The position numbers and the translations under genes were made by a program. Under the pieces are notes generated by a model. The model saw only the letters and a list, made by a program, of their open reading frames with translations, made no database searches and had not been told where the DNA came from. Shown here in pieces: positions 43,475-51,834 of a DNA stretch of 64,000 nt. The stretch is from Saprospiraceae bacterium (GTDB lineage Bacteria > Bacteroidota > Bacteroidia > Chitinophagales > Saprospiraceae), in assembly GCA_029263015.1 (NCBI GenBank), contig JAJCYI010000215.1:1-64000 (forward strand), in the 5' to 3' direction. Each line of letters begins with the position of its first letter. The stretch's first letter is position 1.

Positions 43475-44383
43475 TTAGTTATAAATGTCCAACGAATTAT
43501 CTTTAACAAACATATCTGTCAAAGAATCTATGTCTAAATTGATTATAGGATGATTTTTAAATTTCTTTAGGTCACTAAATAAACGACTGTATGCCAAGTA
43601 CGTATCGGAGACATTCCTTTTTCTGACTTTTTCCCCAACGCTTTGACCAAGTCTATAATCACGAGATTCTAAATTGTTAGGTTTGGAATAAAAATGTTTA
43701 CTAATCCTATATAAATTATTTTCTCTGTCACAGCCTAAATTCCGAGCAAAAGTGTTATCAAAACCGCAGATATAAATTCTTTTGTAGTTAAAAAAAATTG
43801 ATATCGCTAAGGTTTTATACGCAGTCATGTTTAGATATGATCTGGGATAGCAGGGGTTGATGCTATTACTAAGTATATTGGAATCTTGAACGTCATTAAA
43901 TTCGATTAAGGGTAAATTAGTTTGACCCTTAATTTTTTTTATGTTCAAACTAGACGCTAAAATCCCTTTTTTGATGATTGAGTTTGCATTTTTAAACGCA
44001 AGTTTGGTTAGTTTTATATCTAAGTCAAAATGTCTTGGATCACTGAGAACCCAATAGTCAATATCGATATCTTGAGCGAATGCGCTATTGACAAAATAGT
44101 TCAAACAAAAAGTTTCTGCGCCAGTTAATTCACAGTATTCCTTAATCTTAAATGGGTTTAATTTATTGATAGAAGGGCCACCAGATAGGATAAAACATTC
44201 TTTACCAGTTCCTGAATTTTTCAATTTCATCAATTCTCTAAATCTTTGTTTACGCTTATTCCCAAAGGGATCCAATAGTTTGTCCCTATAGTTAACCCTA
44301 ATCCATTTAACAAATTGCTGAAAGTAATGATTAACTACTTCAGAAGGAACAGTCGGGTCAGGACAGGATTTTTCGATTTTCAC
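43475..44383 (-). CDS. Glycosyltransferase-like protein (DUF115/sialyltransferase-like fold)
   Basis: A 302-residue protein with ECFILSGGPSINKLNPFKIKEY near residue 60, then IDYWVLSDPRHFD and IYICGFDNTFARN. The pattern (GGPS loop, Asp-bearing strand, GFDN motif) recalls the DUF115/MptE-like and bacterial CMP-sialyltransferase-like families. It is encoded at the end of a cassette making a putative CMP-sugar, so a CMP-sugar-dependent transferase is an attractive guess. The C-terminal domain of the aldolase protein at 46584-48119 has a matching GGGPS loop and GYDG motif, hinting at homology. I am not sure of the family. Confidence 0.6.
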   Translation of the reverse strand: MKIEKSCPDPTVPSEVVNHYFQQFVKWIRVNYRDKLLDPFGNKRKQRFRELMKLKNSGTGKECFILSGGPSINKLNPFKIKEYCELTGAETFCLNYFVNSAFAQDIDIDYWVLSDPRHFDLDIKLTKLAFKNANSIIKKGILASSLNIKKIKGQTNLPLIEFNDVQDSNILSNSINPCYPRSYLNMTAYKTLAISIFFNYKRIYICGFDNTFARNLGCDRENNLYRISKHFYSKPNNLESRDYRLGQSVGEKVRKRNVSDTYLAYSRLFSDLKKFKNHPIINLDIDSLTDMFVKDNSLDIYN

Positions 44384-44470
44384 AAAAGAAATTTTTATAT
44401 TCTTGAAATGAGAATGAGATAGTTAGGGCAAGTGTAAATTCTAAAACACAAAGAGAGATACAAGGATTTA

Positions 44471-45091
44471 TTAATCTGAGAAGGTTGAAATGTATTCGCA
44501 ATTCAGGTTTTTTAAGGCAGAGTTATTATAGCCATAGAAAGTAATTCCATTCACTTTTGCTGCTTCATGATCATTAATTGAATCACCTATTAAGCAAGCC
44601 TCATTCTGAATAATTCTTTCGTTGCTTATCAAATTTTCCACTAAATTGTTTTTAGGAGTAGGCGATCCTGATATCGATGAAAAAAAATTTGAGATTTCTA
44701 AACTAGAACACAAATCTCTTAATTCATTTTGATCAGAACCTGAAACGATGTGCATTTCAAATTTTTTATGATTTTTTTCAATAAACCCTATGCTATCCTT
44801 AATGAGTAAATTCTTATTGGGAAGATGGATATGCATGATCTTTGAAAATTTGTCGGCATGAAATTTTATCAGATCATTTGTAACTTTTTCTTTTCTAATT
44901 ATTTCATAAAAATACCTGAATTTCACATATCGAGAAAGTCCGCCATTTTTTTTATGAAATAAAAGTAATTCATTTATCTGTTTCTTTGGAAAACCTTTTA
45001 AGACTTCAGTAAATCCAAATTCCCTTATTTTATTTGAATCTATTATCACTCCGTCAAAGTCCCATAGAATATATTTTAAACCACTAAACAT
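44471..45091 (-). CDS. HAD-superfamily phosphatase
   Basis: About 206 residues from ATG 45091 (MFSGLKYILWDFDGVI). The track's start at 45109 is six codons earlier and overlaps the cytidylyltransferase gene more. Motif I DFDGVIIDS has the nucleophile and acid Asp pair, motif II is HIVSGSD, and motif IV is ACLIGDSINDHEAA. In KDO and nonulosonate pathways a HAD phosphatase removes phosphate from the condensation product before CMP activation; coupling with the CMP-sugar synthetase gene supports the same step here. Confidence 0.85.
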   Translation of the reverse strand: MFSGLKYILWDFDGVIIDSNKIREFGFTEVLKGFPKKQINELLLFHKKNGGLSRYVKFRYFYEIIRKEKVTNDLIKFHADKFSKIMHIHLPNKNLLIKDSIGFIEKNHKKFEMHIVSGSDQNELRDLCSSLEISNFFSSISGSPTPKNNLVENLISNERIIQNEACLIGDSINDHEAAKVNGITFYGYNNSALKNLNCEYISTFSD

Positions 45092-45809
45092 AACTTGGTG
45101 CCAATCCATTGTTAACTAGCCATCTTTCACAGATTTTTATATCTTCCATAGTATGTACATCAAATGCTTCTTCAACAGTGTAATGTTTTACTTTGTCTCC
45201 CATAAAAGACCATGGTGCAAGTCCGGTTTCTCTATTAATTGTGTTCATATTTAGAACCCAAAAGTTGTGACAGAGAAAAAAAGCAATTGGTAAATCTTGT
45301 CTATTAGTGGATACTTTCATATTAGAAAAATCAAAAAACGGAACCAATAAGCCATCTTCACTTAATTGTTTTGCTCTATATGGGTGGTGATCCATTTCTT
45401 TATATACTGGTACAACTGCTGTTAAACTCGAATCTTCCAATATTAATTTAACACAGTCATCGACCCATTCTTTTTTCACCATTACAGTGTTTGCAAGAAG
45501 GACAATCAGTATATCCGGTTTGCATCCAAACTGTGTTGCCATTACTTCCAATGCATGGTCAATAACATCTACATGTTGTGAATCGGGCTTCGCTAATTCC
45601 TCAGGTCTGACAATTTTATTATAACCAAGGCCAGAAGCTGCCTCAAGAATTTTAGGATCATCGCTACTTACAAAAAAAGCGTCAATTAGTTTTGCTTGCT
45701 TTGCCGCAGAAGCTGGGTAATGTAAAAGTGGATTGCCAAATACAGGTAAAATGTTTTTATCTCTTAGAGTATTGTTCCCTCTTCCGGTAAGTAATGCTAC
45801 TACTTTCAT
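45084..45809 (-). CDS. CMP-sugar synthetase (acylneuraminate cytidylyltransferase family)
   Basis: A 241-residue cytidylyltransferase. VALLTGRGNNTLRDKNILPVFGNPLLHYP is the NeuA-like N-terminal block that binds CTP, although the usual R-x-G-S-K appears as GRGNNTLRDKN. VSSDDPKILEAA is the second motif. CMP activation is used for ulosonic acids (KDO, sialic, legionaminic, pseudaminic), so this enzyme strongly suggests such a sugar in the polymer. No NeuB-type synthase is in the window; the two aldolases upstream may build the carbon skeleton instead. It lies 7 bp from the aldolase gene and overlaps the phosphatase gene. Confidence 0.85.
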   Translation of the reverse strand: MKVVALLTGRGNNTLRDKNILPVFGNPLLHYPASAAKQAKLIDAFFVSSDDPKILEAASGLGYNKIVRPEELAKPDSQHVDVIDHALEVMATQFGCKPDILIVLLANTVMVKKEWVDDCVKLILEDSSLTAVVPVYKEMDHHPYRAKQLSEDGLLVPFFDFSNMKVSTNRQDLPIAFFLCHNFWVLNMNTINRETGLAPWSFMGDKVKHYTVEEAFDVHTMEDIKICERWLVNNGLAPSYV

Positions 45810-45816
45810 TTAATTG

Positions 45817-46584
45817 TTATTTTCTGATATTATTTAGTTCTTTCAGTTTGTCTGCAAAGAGAGCTATATCAACTGAATATGCTAGGTAGTTAATGCCTAA
45901 TTTTTTCCATTTAAGAAGGTCATCTGGAGAATCACAAAACGTACCTAAAAGGATATCATGTTCCTTTGCCATTTTTGAGAGATTTTTTATAGTCTCTATG
46001 ATTTTGGGATGATCTATTTGCCCAGGGAATCCAATTGATTGAGATAAATCATAAGGTCCAATAAAAATAATGTCAATTCCTGTGAATTTTATTATTTCTT
46101 CAAAAATGTTAATTCCGTCAACACCTTCTAATTGAACAATGATCAAGTTTGAATTAGCATCTTTAAAATAATTATATTGGTCTTTATGAGCGTATTCAGC
46201 AGCTCTAACAAATCGACATACTCCTCTTGCTCCCTCCGGATGAAATTTGGATCTATTTAAGATTTCTTTAACCTGTTCCACCTTGCTAACAGATGGAATC
46301 TGAATACCATTAGCTCCAAGGTCTAGAGCTTTTCCTATTAAATTGCTATCGTATGAATCTACTCTAACTATGGATAAGAAATCAGAACTCTTACAAGCCA
46401 TCAAATGATGCTTTAGAGTTTCTGTGGTAACAGGACCATGCTCCATATCAATGATAACGAAATCCATTCCCGTATTTGAGGTAGCTTCTATAATACTGCT
46501 GTCAGTAGTTTTAGAGAAATACCCTAATACACCAGAAGTCCTTGCCTTTATTATAAAAGAATTAATTTTTATTGATTGAGTCAT
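45817..46584 (-). CDS. HpcH/HpaI-family class II pyruvate aldolase
   Basis: A 255-residue aldolase of the HpcH/HpaI group (2-keto-3-deoxy-sugar-acid aldolase type). The metal-dependent site is visible: IIDMEHGPVTTETLKH with the general-base His, SIVRVDSYD with the conserved Arg, GANGIQIPSVSKVEQVKE, and VQLEGVDGINIFEEI with the metal-binding Glu. IGPYDLSQSIGFPGQ is another family hallmark. It reversibly joins pyruvate (or a hydroxypyruvate) to an aldehyde. Start and stop share a base with the gene before it (TAATG). In this setting it may act in the synthetic direction to make a 2-keto-3-deoxy acid. Confidence 0.88.
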   Translation of the reverse strand: MTQSIKINSFIIKARTSGVLGYFSKTTDSSIIEATSNTGMDFVIIDMEHGPVTTETLKHHLMACKSSDFLSIVRVDSYDSNLIGKALDLGANGIQIPSVSKVEQVKEILNRSKFHPEGARGVCRFVRAAEYAHKDQYNYFKDANSNLIIVQLEGVDGINIFEEIIKFTGIDIIFIGPYDLSQSIGFPGQIDHPKIIETIKNLSKMAKEHDILLGTFCDSPDDLLKWKKLGINYLAYSVDIALFADKLKELNNIRK

Positions 46585-48119
46585 TAGATCAAAAATGAAT
46601 ATACTGATCTGGAATCCATTTCATACAATGTTGGAAGAATGCTCATCACATTTAACTTATTTTTTACTGAATTGAAAATCAATTGATTTTCTATGAAAAG
46701 CTCATGTTCTTTGCTTGTAATACTTTCCTTGGGATATCCATCATATCCCACAAGATATACCTGTTCTACCTTTAATTCTAAAGCTGTCTGCAATGCTAAT
46801 ATGGTATGAGTATCATTTAAAGGGTAGTCAATAACAGATTTAGTTAATTCATAAGTGGAATTGACAACAGCTGAAGGAATGTATGTACCCATCTTTCGGG
46901 GGAATGGAGGAAGTATACATGTATGCCTAAAATTTTTAGCTGAATTAAAAACTTTTTCTAGTCTGTAACCTTCACTACCTACAAGACAAAAATAATGATC
47001 AATATTATTAATATCACTATAACTTGCTGAATTTTTTGAACTGGCATGGATGATACAAAGATTCGTTCCAAATTTATTCGTAAATTCTTTTATGGCTTCA
47101 TGATGGTTCAATGCGCTTGGTCCTCCTCCAATTATTATGGCATTTTTATAATATTTCTGAGGTGAAAAAAATCTTAATTCCTGATTATCTTTTTTGCCTT
47201 CTTTTTTGTTTTGCAATGCCCTTATTATAGAATTAAATGAAAAATATCTTTTTGAAATCCATTCCATTACATCTTTTTGAGGGAGTGAGTTGCCTCCTGA
47301 TACCATGTAAGGCAGATTAGTACCCCATTTAAAATCTTTTTGTAAATCTTCAAATTGATCGACGACTTCACTCAAAGCGTTAAAGTTTACACGTAATTCA
47401 TTTTTAACATTTAATGCAGTTAATAACAATTCTGTTTTCAGATTACCAGCTCCTCTACCCATTCCTGTTATGGTAGCATCAATTATTTCGGCACCACATT
47501 CAAGAGCAGTAAAAGAATTGATCAAGGCCAATTCCATGTTGTTATGTCCATGAAATCCAATTTTTACATTACTTCTTGAGCGAACTAAATCATAACTTTC
47601 TCTTACGTCATTAGGGAACACGCTGCCATATGAATCAACCATATAAAAATAATCAGCAAGTCCATTTACAAAGCCTATATTTTGAATAAAACTTGATTGA
47701 TGTTTCCAGTTGGACATGTACATTACATTAAATCCAACTTCAAACCCCATGGTTTTTATTTTTTCAGCCAGTTTTAAAGACCTGTCAAAATTTATAGGAT
47801 TAACTGCAATTCTGACCATATCTATCAACCCAATACATGCTTCTAACAACTGTTTTGCTTCATTGGGATTAACATCCTTTTCATTAAGCATTATTGCAAG
47901 CTTTGATTTGGATTTATCCTTTACCTTTTTCATTAAGGATTCTGGGCAATAAAAATAAGCTCCCAGATATTCATCCTTAGGGTTACTCCTATATCCTATT
48001 TCCAAATAATTTACAGGAAGGGAATTAACAGAATTGAAGTATACCTCAGTTAATTCTTCACTAAAATCCCAGTTGGTATAGTAACCACCATCTCTTAAAG
48101 TGCAATCTAATATTTTCAT
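46584..48119 (-). CDS. HMGL/DRE-TIM aldolase domain fused to a GGGPS-type C-terminal domain
   Basis: A 511-residue two-domain protein. Residues 1 to about 300 are an HMG-CoA-lyase-like (DRE-TIM) barrel: MKILDCTLRDGGYYTNWDF with the catalytic Arg and metal Asp, VRIAVNP, MVDSYGSVFP, and the metal-binding GFHGHNNMEL. The closest known reactions are 4-hydroxy-2-oxovalerate aldolase and isopropylmalate-synthase-like condensations. Residues from about 325 (NAIIIGGGPSALNHHEAIKEF ... YLVGYDGYP) form a separate alpha/beta domain like the neighbouring protein at 43475-44383. Its ATG overlaps the epimerase stop (ATGA), so translation is coupled. Confidence 0.8.
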   Translation of the reverse strand: MKILDCTLRDGGYYTNWDFSEELTEVYFNSVNSLPVNYLEIGYRSNPKDEYLGAYFYCPESLMKKVKDKSKSKLAIMLNEKDVNPNEAKQLLEACIGLIDMVRIAVNPINFDRSLKLAEKIKTMGFEVGFNVMYMSNWKHQSSFIQNIGFVNGLADYFYMVDSYGSVFPNDVRESYDLVRSRSNVKIGFHGHNNMELALINSFTALECGAEIIDATITGMGRGAGNLKTELLLTALNVKNELRVNFNALSEVVDQFEDLQKDFKWGTNLPYMVSGGNSLPQKDVMEWISKRYFSFNSIIRALQNKKEGKKDNQELRFFSPQKYYKNAIIIGGGPSALNHHEAIKEFTNKFGTNLCIIHASSKNSASYSDINNIDHYFCLVGSEGYRLEKVFNSAKNFRHTCILPPFPRKMGTYIPSAVVNSTYELTKSVIDYPLNDTHTILALQTALELKVEQVYLVGYDGYPKESITSKEHELFIENQLIFNSVKNKLNVMSILPTLYEMDSRSVYSFLI

Positions 48120-49042
48120 AAGTGATTTCCTTTCGCCCAGTTAATCATATCTAACATACCCTTTTTGAAAGTTATTTGATTGCTAAACCCGTAACTGCTT
48201 TCGAAGAAGGAAGGATCGCCATATATGCCAAACTGATCACCAGGAGTGGATCCAGCAAAACTGATTTCAATGGGATTTTCCATTTCAGAGGATATTAATT
48301 CAAGGATATCTTTTACGTAAATCCTATTTCCTGAACAAACATTGTATACACCTGATTCTATATGTTCATTTTTTGATTTCAAAAAGGCATCAACAACATC
48401 ATTTATATGGATAAAATCTCTGAATCGTTCAGGAGACCCTTTAACAAGAATCTTATTAGTTTGTATAGCTTGTGACAGATAAATACTGGCCATTCCTTGC
48501 CTAAGATTTGATAAATTCTGTCCTGCCCCGTATACATTAAATAATCTCAATGCCACCGTTTTAATACCAAAAGTTCTGTAAATTCTTAAATAATTTTCAC
48601 TTGCATGTTTTCCTACTGCATAAAACGATTTTGGTTCAGGAGTATCGGTCTCTTTAACAGGCAGAGATTTGGGATCTCCATAAACTGACATAGAAGAAGC
48701 ATATATCAGTATAGGACAAGAATGATCAACGGCATATTTTAAAAGCACTAAAGTGGATTGCACATTAGCTTGCATATCCAAAACAGGATTATCATAACTA
48801 ACTTCTCCTGAGCTTTGTCCAGCAATATGATATATTACATCAAATCTTCTTCTATTTAATTGTTTGATAGTTGATTGGTCTTCACAATTTCCCTCAATGA
48901 ATTCAGCTCCATCAGGAATGTTCTCCAAAAAACCGGTACTTAGATTATCTATTACTGTTACTTTTTTACCCAAGTCAACAAGTGTTTTTGCTAGTTTAGA
49001 TCCAATAAAACCGGCTCCTCCTGTAATCAAATAGTTTTGCAT
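48116..49042 (-). CDS. NAD-dependent sugar epimerase/dehydratase
   Basis: A 308-residue extended SDR with NYLITGGAGFIGSKLAKTL, VIDNLSTGFLENI, HIAGQSSGEVSYDNP, catalytic YASSMSVYG and YAVGK (Tyr-x3-Lys), and FRDFIHINDVVDAF. It is GalE/WbpP-like, and is the first gene of the coupled cassette leading to the putative CMP-sugar. It might set the stereochemistry of the nucleotide sugar that supplies the aldehyde for the aldolases. A 348-bp gap separates it from wzc, so the cassette may have its own promoter. Confidence 0.87.
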   Translation of the reverse strand: MQNYLITGGAGFIGSKLAKTLVDLGKKVTVIDNLSTGFLENIPDGAEFIEGNCEDQSTIKQLNRRRFDVIYHIAGQSSGEVSYDNPVLDMQANVQSTLVLLKYAVDHSCPILIYASSMSVYGDPKSLPVKETDTPEPKSFYAVGKHASENYLRIYRTFGIKTVALRLFNVYGAGQNLSNLRQGMASIYLSQAIQTNKILVKGSPERFRDFIHINDVVDAFLKSKNEHIESGVYNVCSGNRIYVKDILELISSEMENPIEISFAGSTPGDQFGIYGDPSFFESSYGFSNQITFKKGMLDMINWAKGNHL

Positions 49043-49390
49043 ATTGTTTTTGAAATTTGAAATTTTTTAATCCAGTTTATTGAATATTAATATTTGTATA
49101 TTAAAACAAATTTGCAGTTCTTACTTAATTTTAGGATAACCGTTCCAAATCCAATGGGATAGTTTTTTTCTTATTACATTAGATTCCAATAAAAAAGAGT
49201 CTTTTATTGGAAGTGTTGCGCGGTCCGTCAACAAAATTATAGCCTGTTTCCAGACTTATATAACAGGCAACACTTTGGTAAATGGAAGAATAATTAATAA
49301 GCTTCTATTTTTTTCGGTTTTTATGAAATTATTTAATAATCTTTTTGGGTAACAGATATTTCTTATGCGTTTCCCTTCCAACTATTTGTG
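49043..49390. other. 348-bp intergenic region between wzc and the CMP-sugar cassette
   Basis: No gene is seen. It contains an 11-bp-stem hairpin at 49184-49212 and a weaker GCCTGTT/AACAGGC inverted pair at about 49230-49258. It is the longest gene-free gap in the 12-63 kb part of the locus, and the likeliest place for transcription to stop or restart after the export genes. Confidence 0.6.
49184..49212 (-). terminator. Hairpin downstream of wzc, possible terminator or pause site
   Basis: Perfect 11-bp arms TTCCAATAAAA / TTTTATTGGAA around a 7-bp loop. No clean U-tract follows on the minus strand, so efficient intrinsic termination is doubtful. It lies about 180 bp past the wzc stop. Confidence 0.4.
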
Positions 49391-51763
49391 TTATGCATCC
49401 GCTTTTTCTTCTTCATAATATCCATACCCATACCCATACCCATACCCGTAACCATACCCGTAACCATATCCATATCCATATCCTGAGGATGCTTTAATCC
49501 CATTAAAAATGATTCCTGTGTTTTTCAATTTCTTATTTTTATGTATATCTTCGATAATCCCAACTTGCCCCTTTTTGGTATGGCCAAATCTTACCACGAA
49601 CAATGAGCTATCAATATATTTGTTCAATAAAAAGGCATCAGCAACCAATCCAATAGGCGGTGTATCGATTAAAATGTAATCGAATTCTTTTTTTAGGTAA
49701 TCTATCAATGTTTCCAATTTTTTGCCCATTAAAAGTTCAGCAGGGTTTGGTGGGACAGGACCGCTCGAAATATAAAATAGATATGGATCAATTTCAGAAG
49801 GGTTAATGATCTCTTCTATGTTTTTTTCGCCAACTAAATAATTGGTGATACCGTCAGCCTTAGGGATATCAACAATATACTTTGCTAATTTTGGTTTGCG
49901 TAGATCCAGACCGAGTAAAACAGTCTTTTTATTTGATATGGCTAAGCTTAATCCTAAGTTGACAGTAATAAAAGTTTTTCCTTCTCCACTCGAACTGGAG
50001 GTTACGAGAATAATTTTATTTCCTTTTTCAGCAGAAACAAATTGCAGGTTTGTTCTTAGTAACCTGAACATTTCTGCAATGGAGGATCTTTTTCCTTTTC
50101 CTACAACTATATGTTTGCCAGATTTGCTGTGAGCAATTCCTCCTATTATTGGCGAATTTGTTACTTCTTCAATATCTTTTTGAATTTGTATCTTATCATT
50201 CATAATATCCATTATGAATATAATGAAAGCAGGAATCCCAACACCACAAGCAAATGCAATCATATAAATAAACAGTGGATCTGGCTTTACTGGAGAACTA
50301 TCGCTTGAAGCAGGATCAATTACCTTGGAATTTGAAGGGGTAACTGCCATTGATAATGCTGTTTCCTCTCTTTTTTGAAGTAGGAAAATATATAACTGTT
50401 CTTTGATATTCTTTTGACGCAAAATATCCAATAGTTCTCGTTCAAACCTTGGAATTGACTTTGATCTTCGTTTTATGTCTGTATTTTTTAATTCAGATTG
50501 TTCCTTTGTCAATTCAAGGTTATTTATTTCATCAGAGATGGCTGCCAATATGTTTATACGCATATTTTTTAATTGGGCACTGATAGAACTTACTGTAGGG
50601 TTATCGGGAGTCGCAGAACGTAAGAATTTATCCTTTTCTAATAAGAGGGTATTGAAGTTTTGAAGTAAGTCATTCACAGCTGGATTGGAAATCCCTATGT
50701 TGGCAGGTACATAATCGAAAGACTCCTCTTTGTCTTTCAAATAATCTTTAACGGAATATAGAATATTCAATTGGATGTTCAATCGACTTATCTCTTTGTC
50801 ATAATAGTGTAAATCGCTTGACAACATATCAGTAGCCCGACCGATACTTAAAGACAAGTCATTTTCTTTTTTAAATTTTTCTAACCCTTTTTCCGTGTCA
50901 GTCAATTCCCTTGTCAAAAAAACAAGGCGATCCTCGATAAACTGTAAAGTATTTGTACTGGCCCTATTGTTATCAGAAATAGCTTCTCGATTATAACTTT
51001 CAATCAATGCGTTTAATATATCTTCGGCCTTTTTCCGACTGGCGTCAACTATTGATAGCTCCAAGATACTCGAATACCTGCTTACCTTATTGATGGACAA
51101 TTTTGAAGAATAAATTTTGGCAGCTAAGTCAATATTTCCTATCGATAAAGTTATTTTGTTATTTTCGGGAAAAGAAAAAAATGTATCTCTATAAAACCAA
51201 AATTCTCCATACATGGTTGAAACCGAATCTCCATATTCATAATTTTTCATTTTGCCCTCATTCCCAAAGAAAAAGGACTTATCATCTATCAATTCTATTT
51301 GAAAAGTGAAGTTAGGGAACTTCTTATTTAAGCTCATTGAATCCAATTTGATAGGACTCTTATTATATAACACGCTGTTTTTTACTTTACCAACAGCAAT
51401 CATAGATATATTAAGGTTTAAGTTTTGAACTACTTTTTTCATTAGGGTCCGGGACTTCAATATTTCCATTTCATTTTCTATATTCTTGTCTCCTGGTGAA
51501 ATTCCTAATTCCTCTATCAATTTCTCTTCGGTCAAACTTCCATTGGTATTGTTTTCTTTTAAAAGAATGTTTGTTTTAGCTAAGTATACAGGAATAGTGT
51601 ACCTTAAATATAATTTAGAAAGCGAAAAGCCGAAGACAACGAAAAAGAGAAATAAGAACCAATACCTTAATATGTATTTAAAGATAAATTCTTTAAAATC
51701 GAATGCCTTTTCGTCTTTAAAAATGGTGTCTATATCATTTTGCAAAAGTTCAGTACGTTTCAA
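49391..51763 (-). CDS. wzc: Wzc-type polysaccharide co-polymerase / BY-kinase
   Basis: A 790-residue inner-membrane protein that controls polymer length and export through tyrosine autophosphorylation. A Wzz domain begins near residue 25 with the first membrane helix (WFLFLFFVVFGFSL). A long periplasmic coiled region follows, and a second helix is at about 505-525 (FIYMIAFACGVGIPAFIIFI). The kinase domain has Walker A SSSSGEGKTFI, A-prime VLLGLDLRKPKL and Walker B YILIDTPPIGL. The C-terminus carries eleven Gly-Tyr dipeptides and one more Tyr before EEEKADA, an extended version of the usual Tyr cluster. It is paired with wza 71 bp upstream. Confidence 0.95.
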   Translation of the reverse strand: MKRTELLQNDIDTIFKDEKAFDFKEFIFKYILRYWFLFLFFVVFGFSLSKLYLRYTIPVYLAKTNILLKENNTNGSLTEEKLIEELGISPGDKNIENEMEILKSRTLMKKVVQNLNLNISMIAVGKVKNSVLYNKSPIKLDSMSLNKKFPNFTFQIELIDDKSFFFGNEGKMKNYEYGDSVSTMYGEFWFYRDTFFSFPENNKITLSIGNIDLAAKIYSSKLSINKVSRYSSILELSIVDASRKKAEDILNALIESYNREAISDNNRASTNTLQFIEDRLVFLTRELTDTEKGLEKFKKENDLSLSIGRATDMLSSDLHYYDKEISRLNIQLNILYSVKDYLKDKEESFDYVPANIGISNPAVNDLLQNFNTLLLEKDKFLRSATPDNPTVSSISAQLKNMRINILAAISDEINNLELTKEQSELKNTDIKRRSKSIPRFERELLDILRQKNIKEQLYIFLLQKREETALSMAVTPSNSKVIDPASSDSSPVKPDPLFIYMIAFACGVGIPAFIIFIMDIMNDKIQIQKDIEEVTNSPIIGGIAHSKSGKHIVVGKGKRSSIAEMFRLLRTNLQFVSAEKGNKIILVTSSSSGEGKTFITVNLGLSLAISNKKTVLLGLDLRKPKLAKYIVDIPKADGITNYLVGEKNIEEIINPSEIDPYLFYISSGPVPPNPAELLMGKKLETLIDYLKKEFDYILIDTPPIGLVADAFLLNKYIDSSLFVVRFGHTKKGQVGIIEDIHKNKKLKNTGIIFNGIKASSGYGYGYGYGYGYGYGYGYGYGYYEEEKADA
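49415..49482. repeat. Gly-Tyr-coding 6-bp tandem repeat at the wzc 3-prime end
   Basis: Tandem GGNTAY codon pairs (seen on the plus strand as CATACC/CATATC/GTAACC units) encode eleven consecutive Gly-Tyr dipeptides followed by Tyr. The most uniform part is GGGTAT repeated four times. The unit is in frame, so slippage would change the number of phosphorylatable Tyr residues while keeping the reading frame. Confidence 0.93.
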
Positions 51764-51834
51764 TGAAAAAGAAGTTTATGTTAATAACAATGTAGTGAAA
51801 AAATCAAATAGCAATTGTTAGATTAGAATTGAAA

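Noticed and set aside
49415-49482. CRISPR-like or intergenic repeat
   Set aside because: The short repeats are in frame and encode the Gly-Tyr tail of Wzc; there are no spacers.
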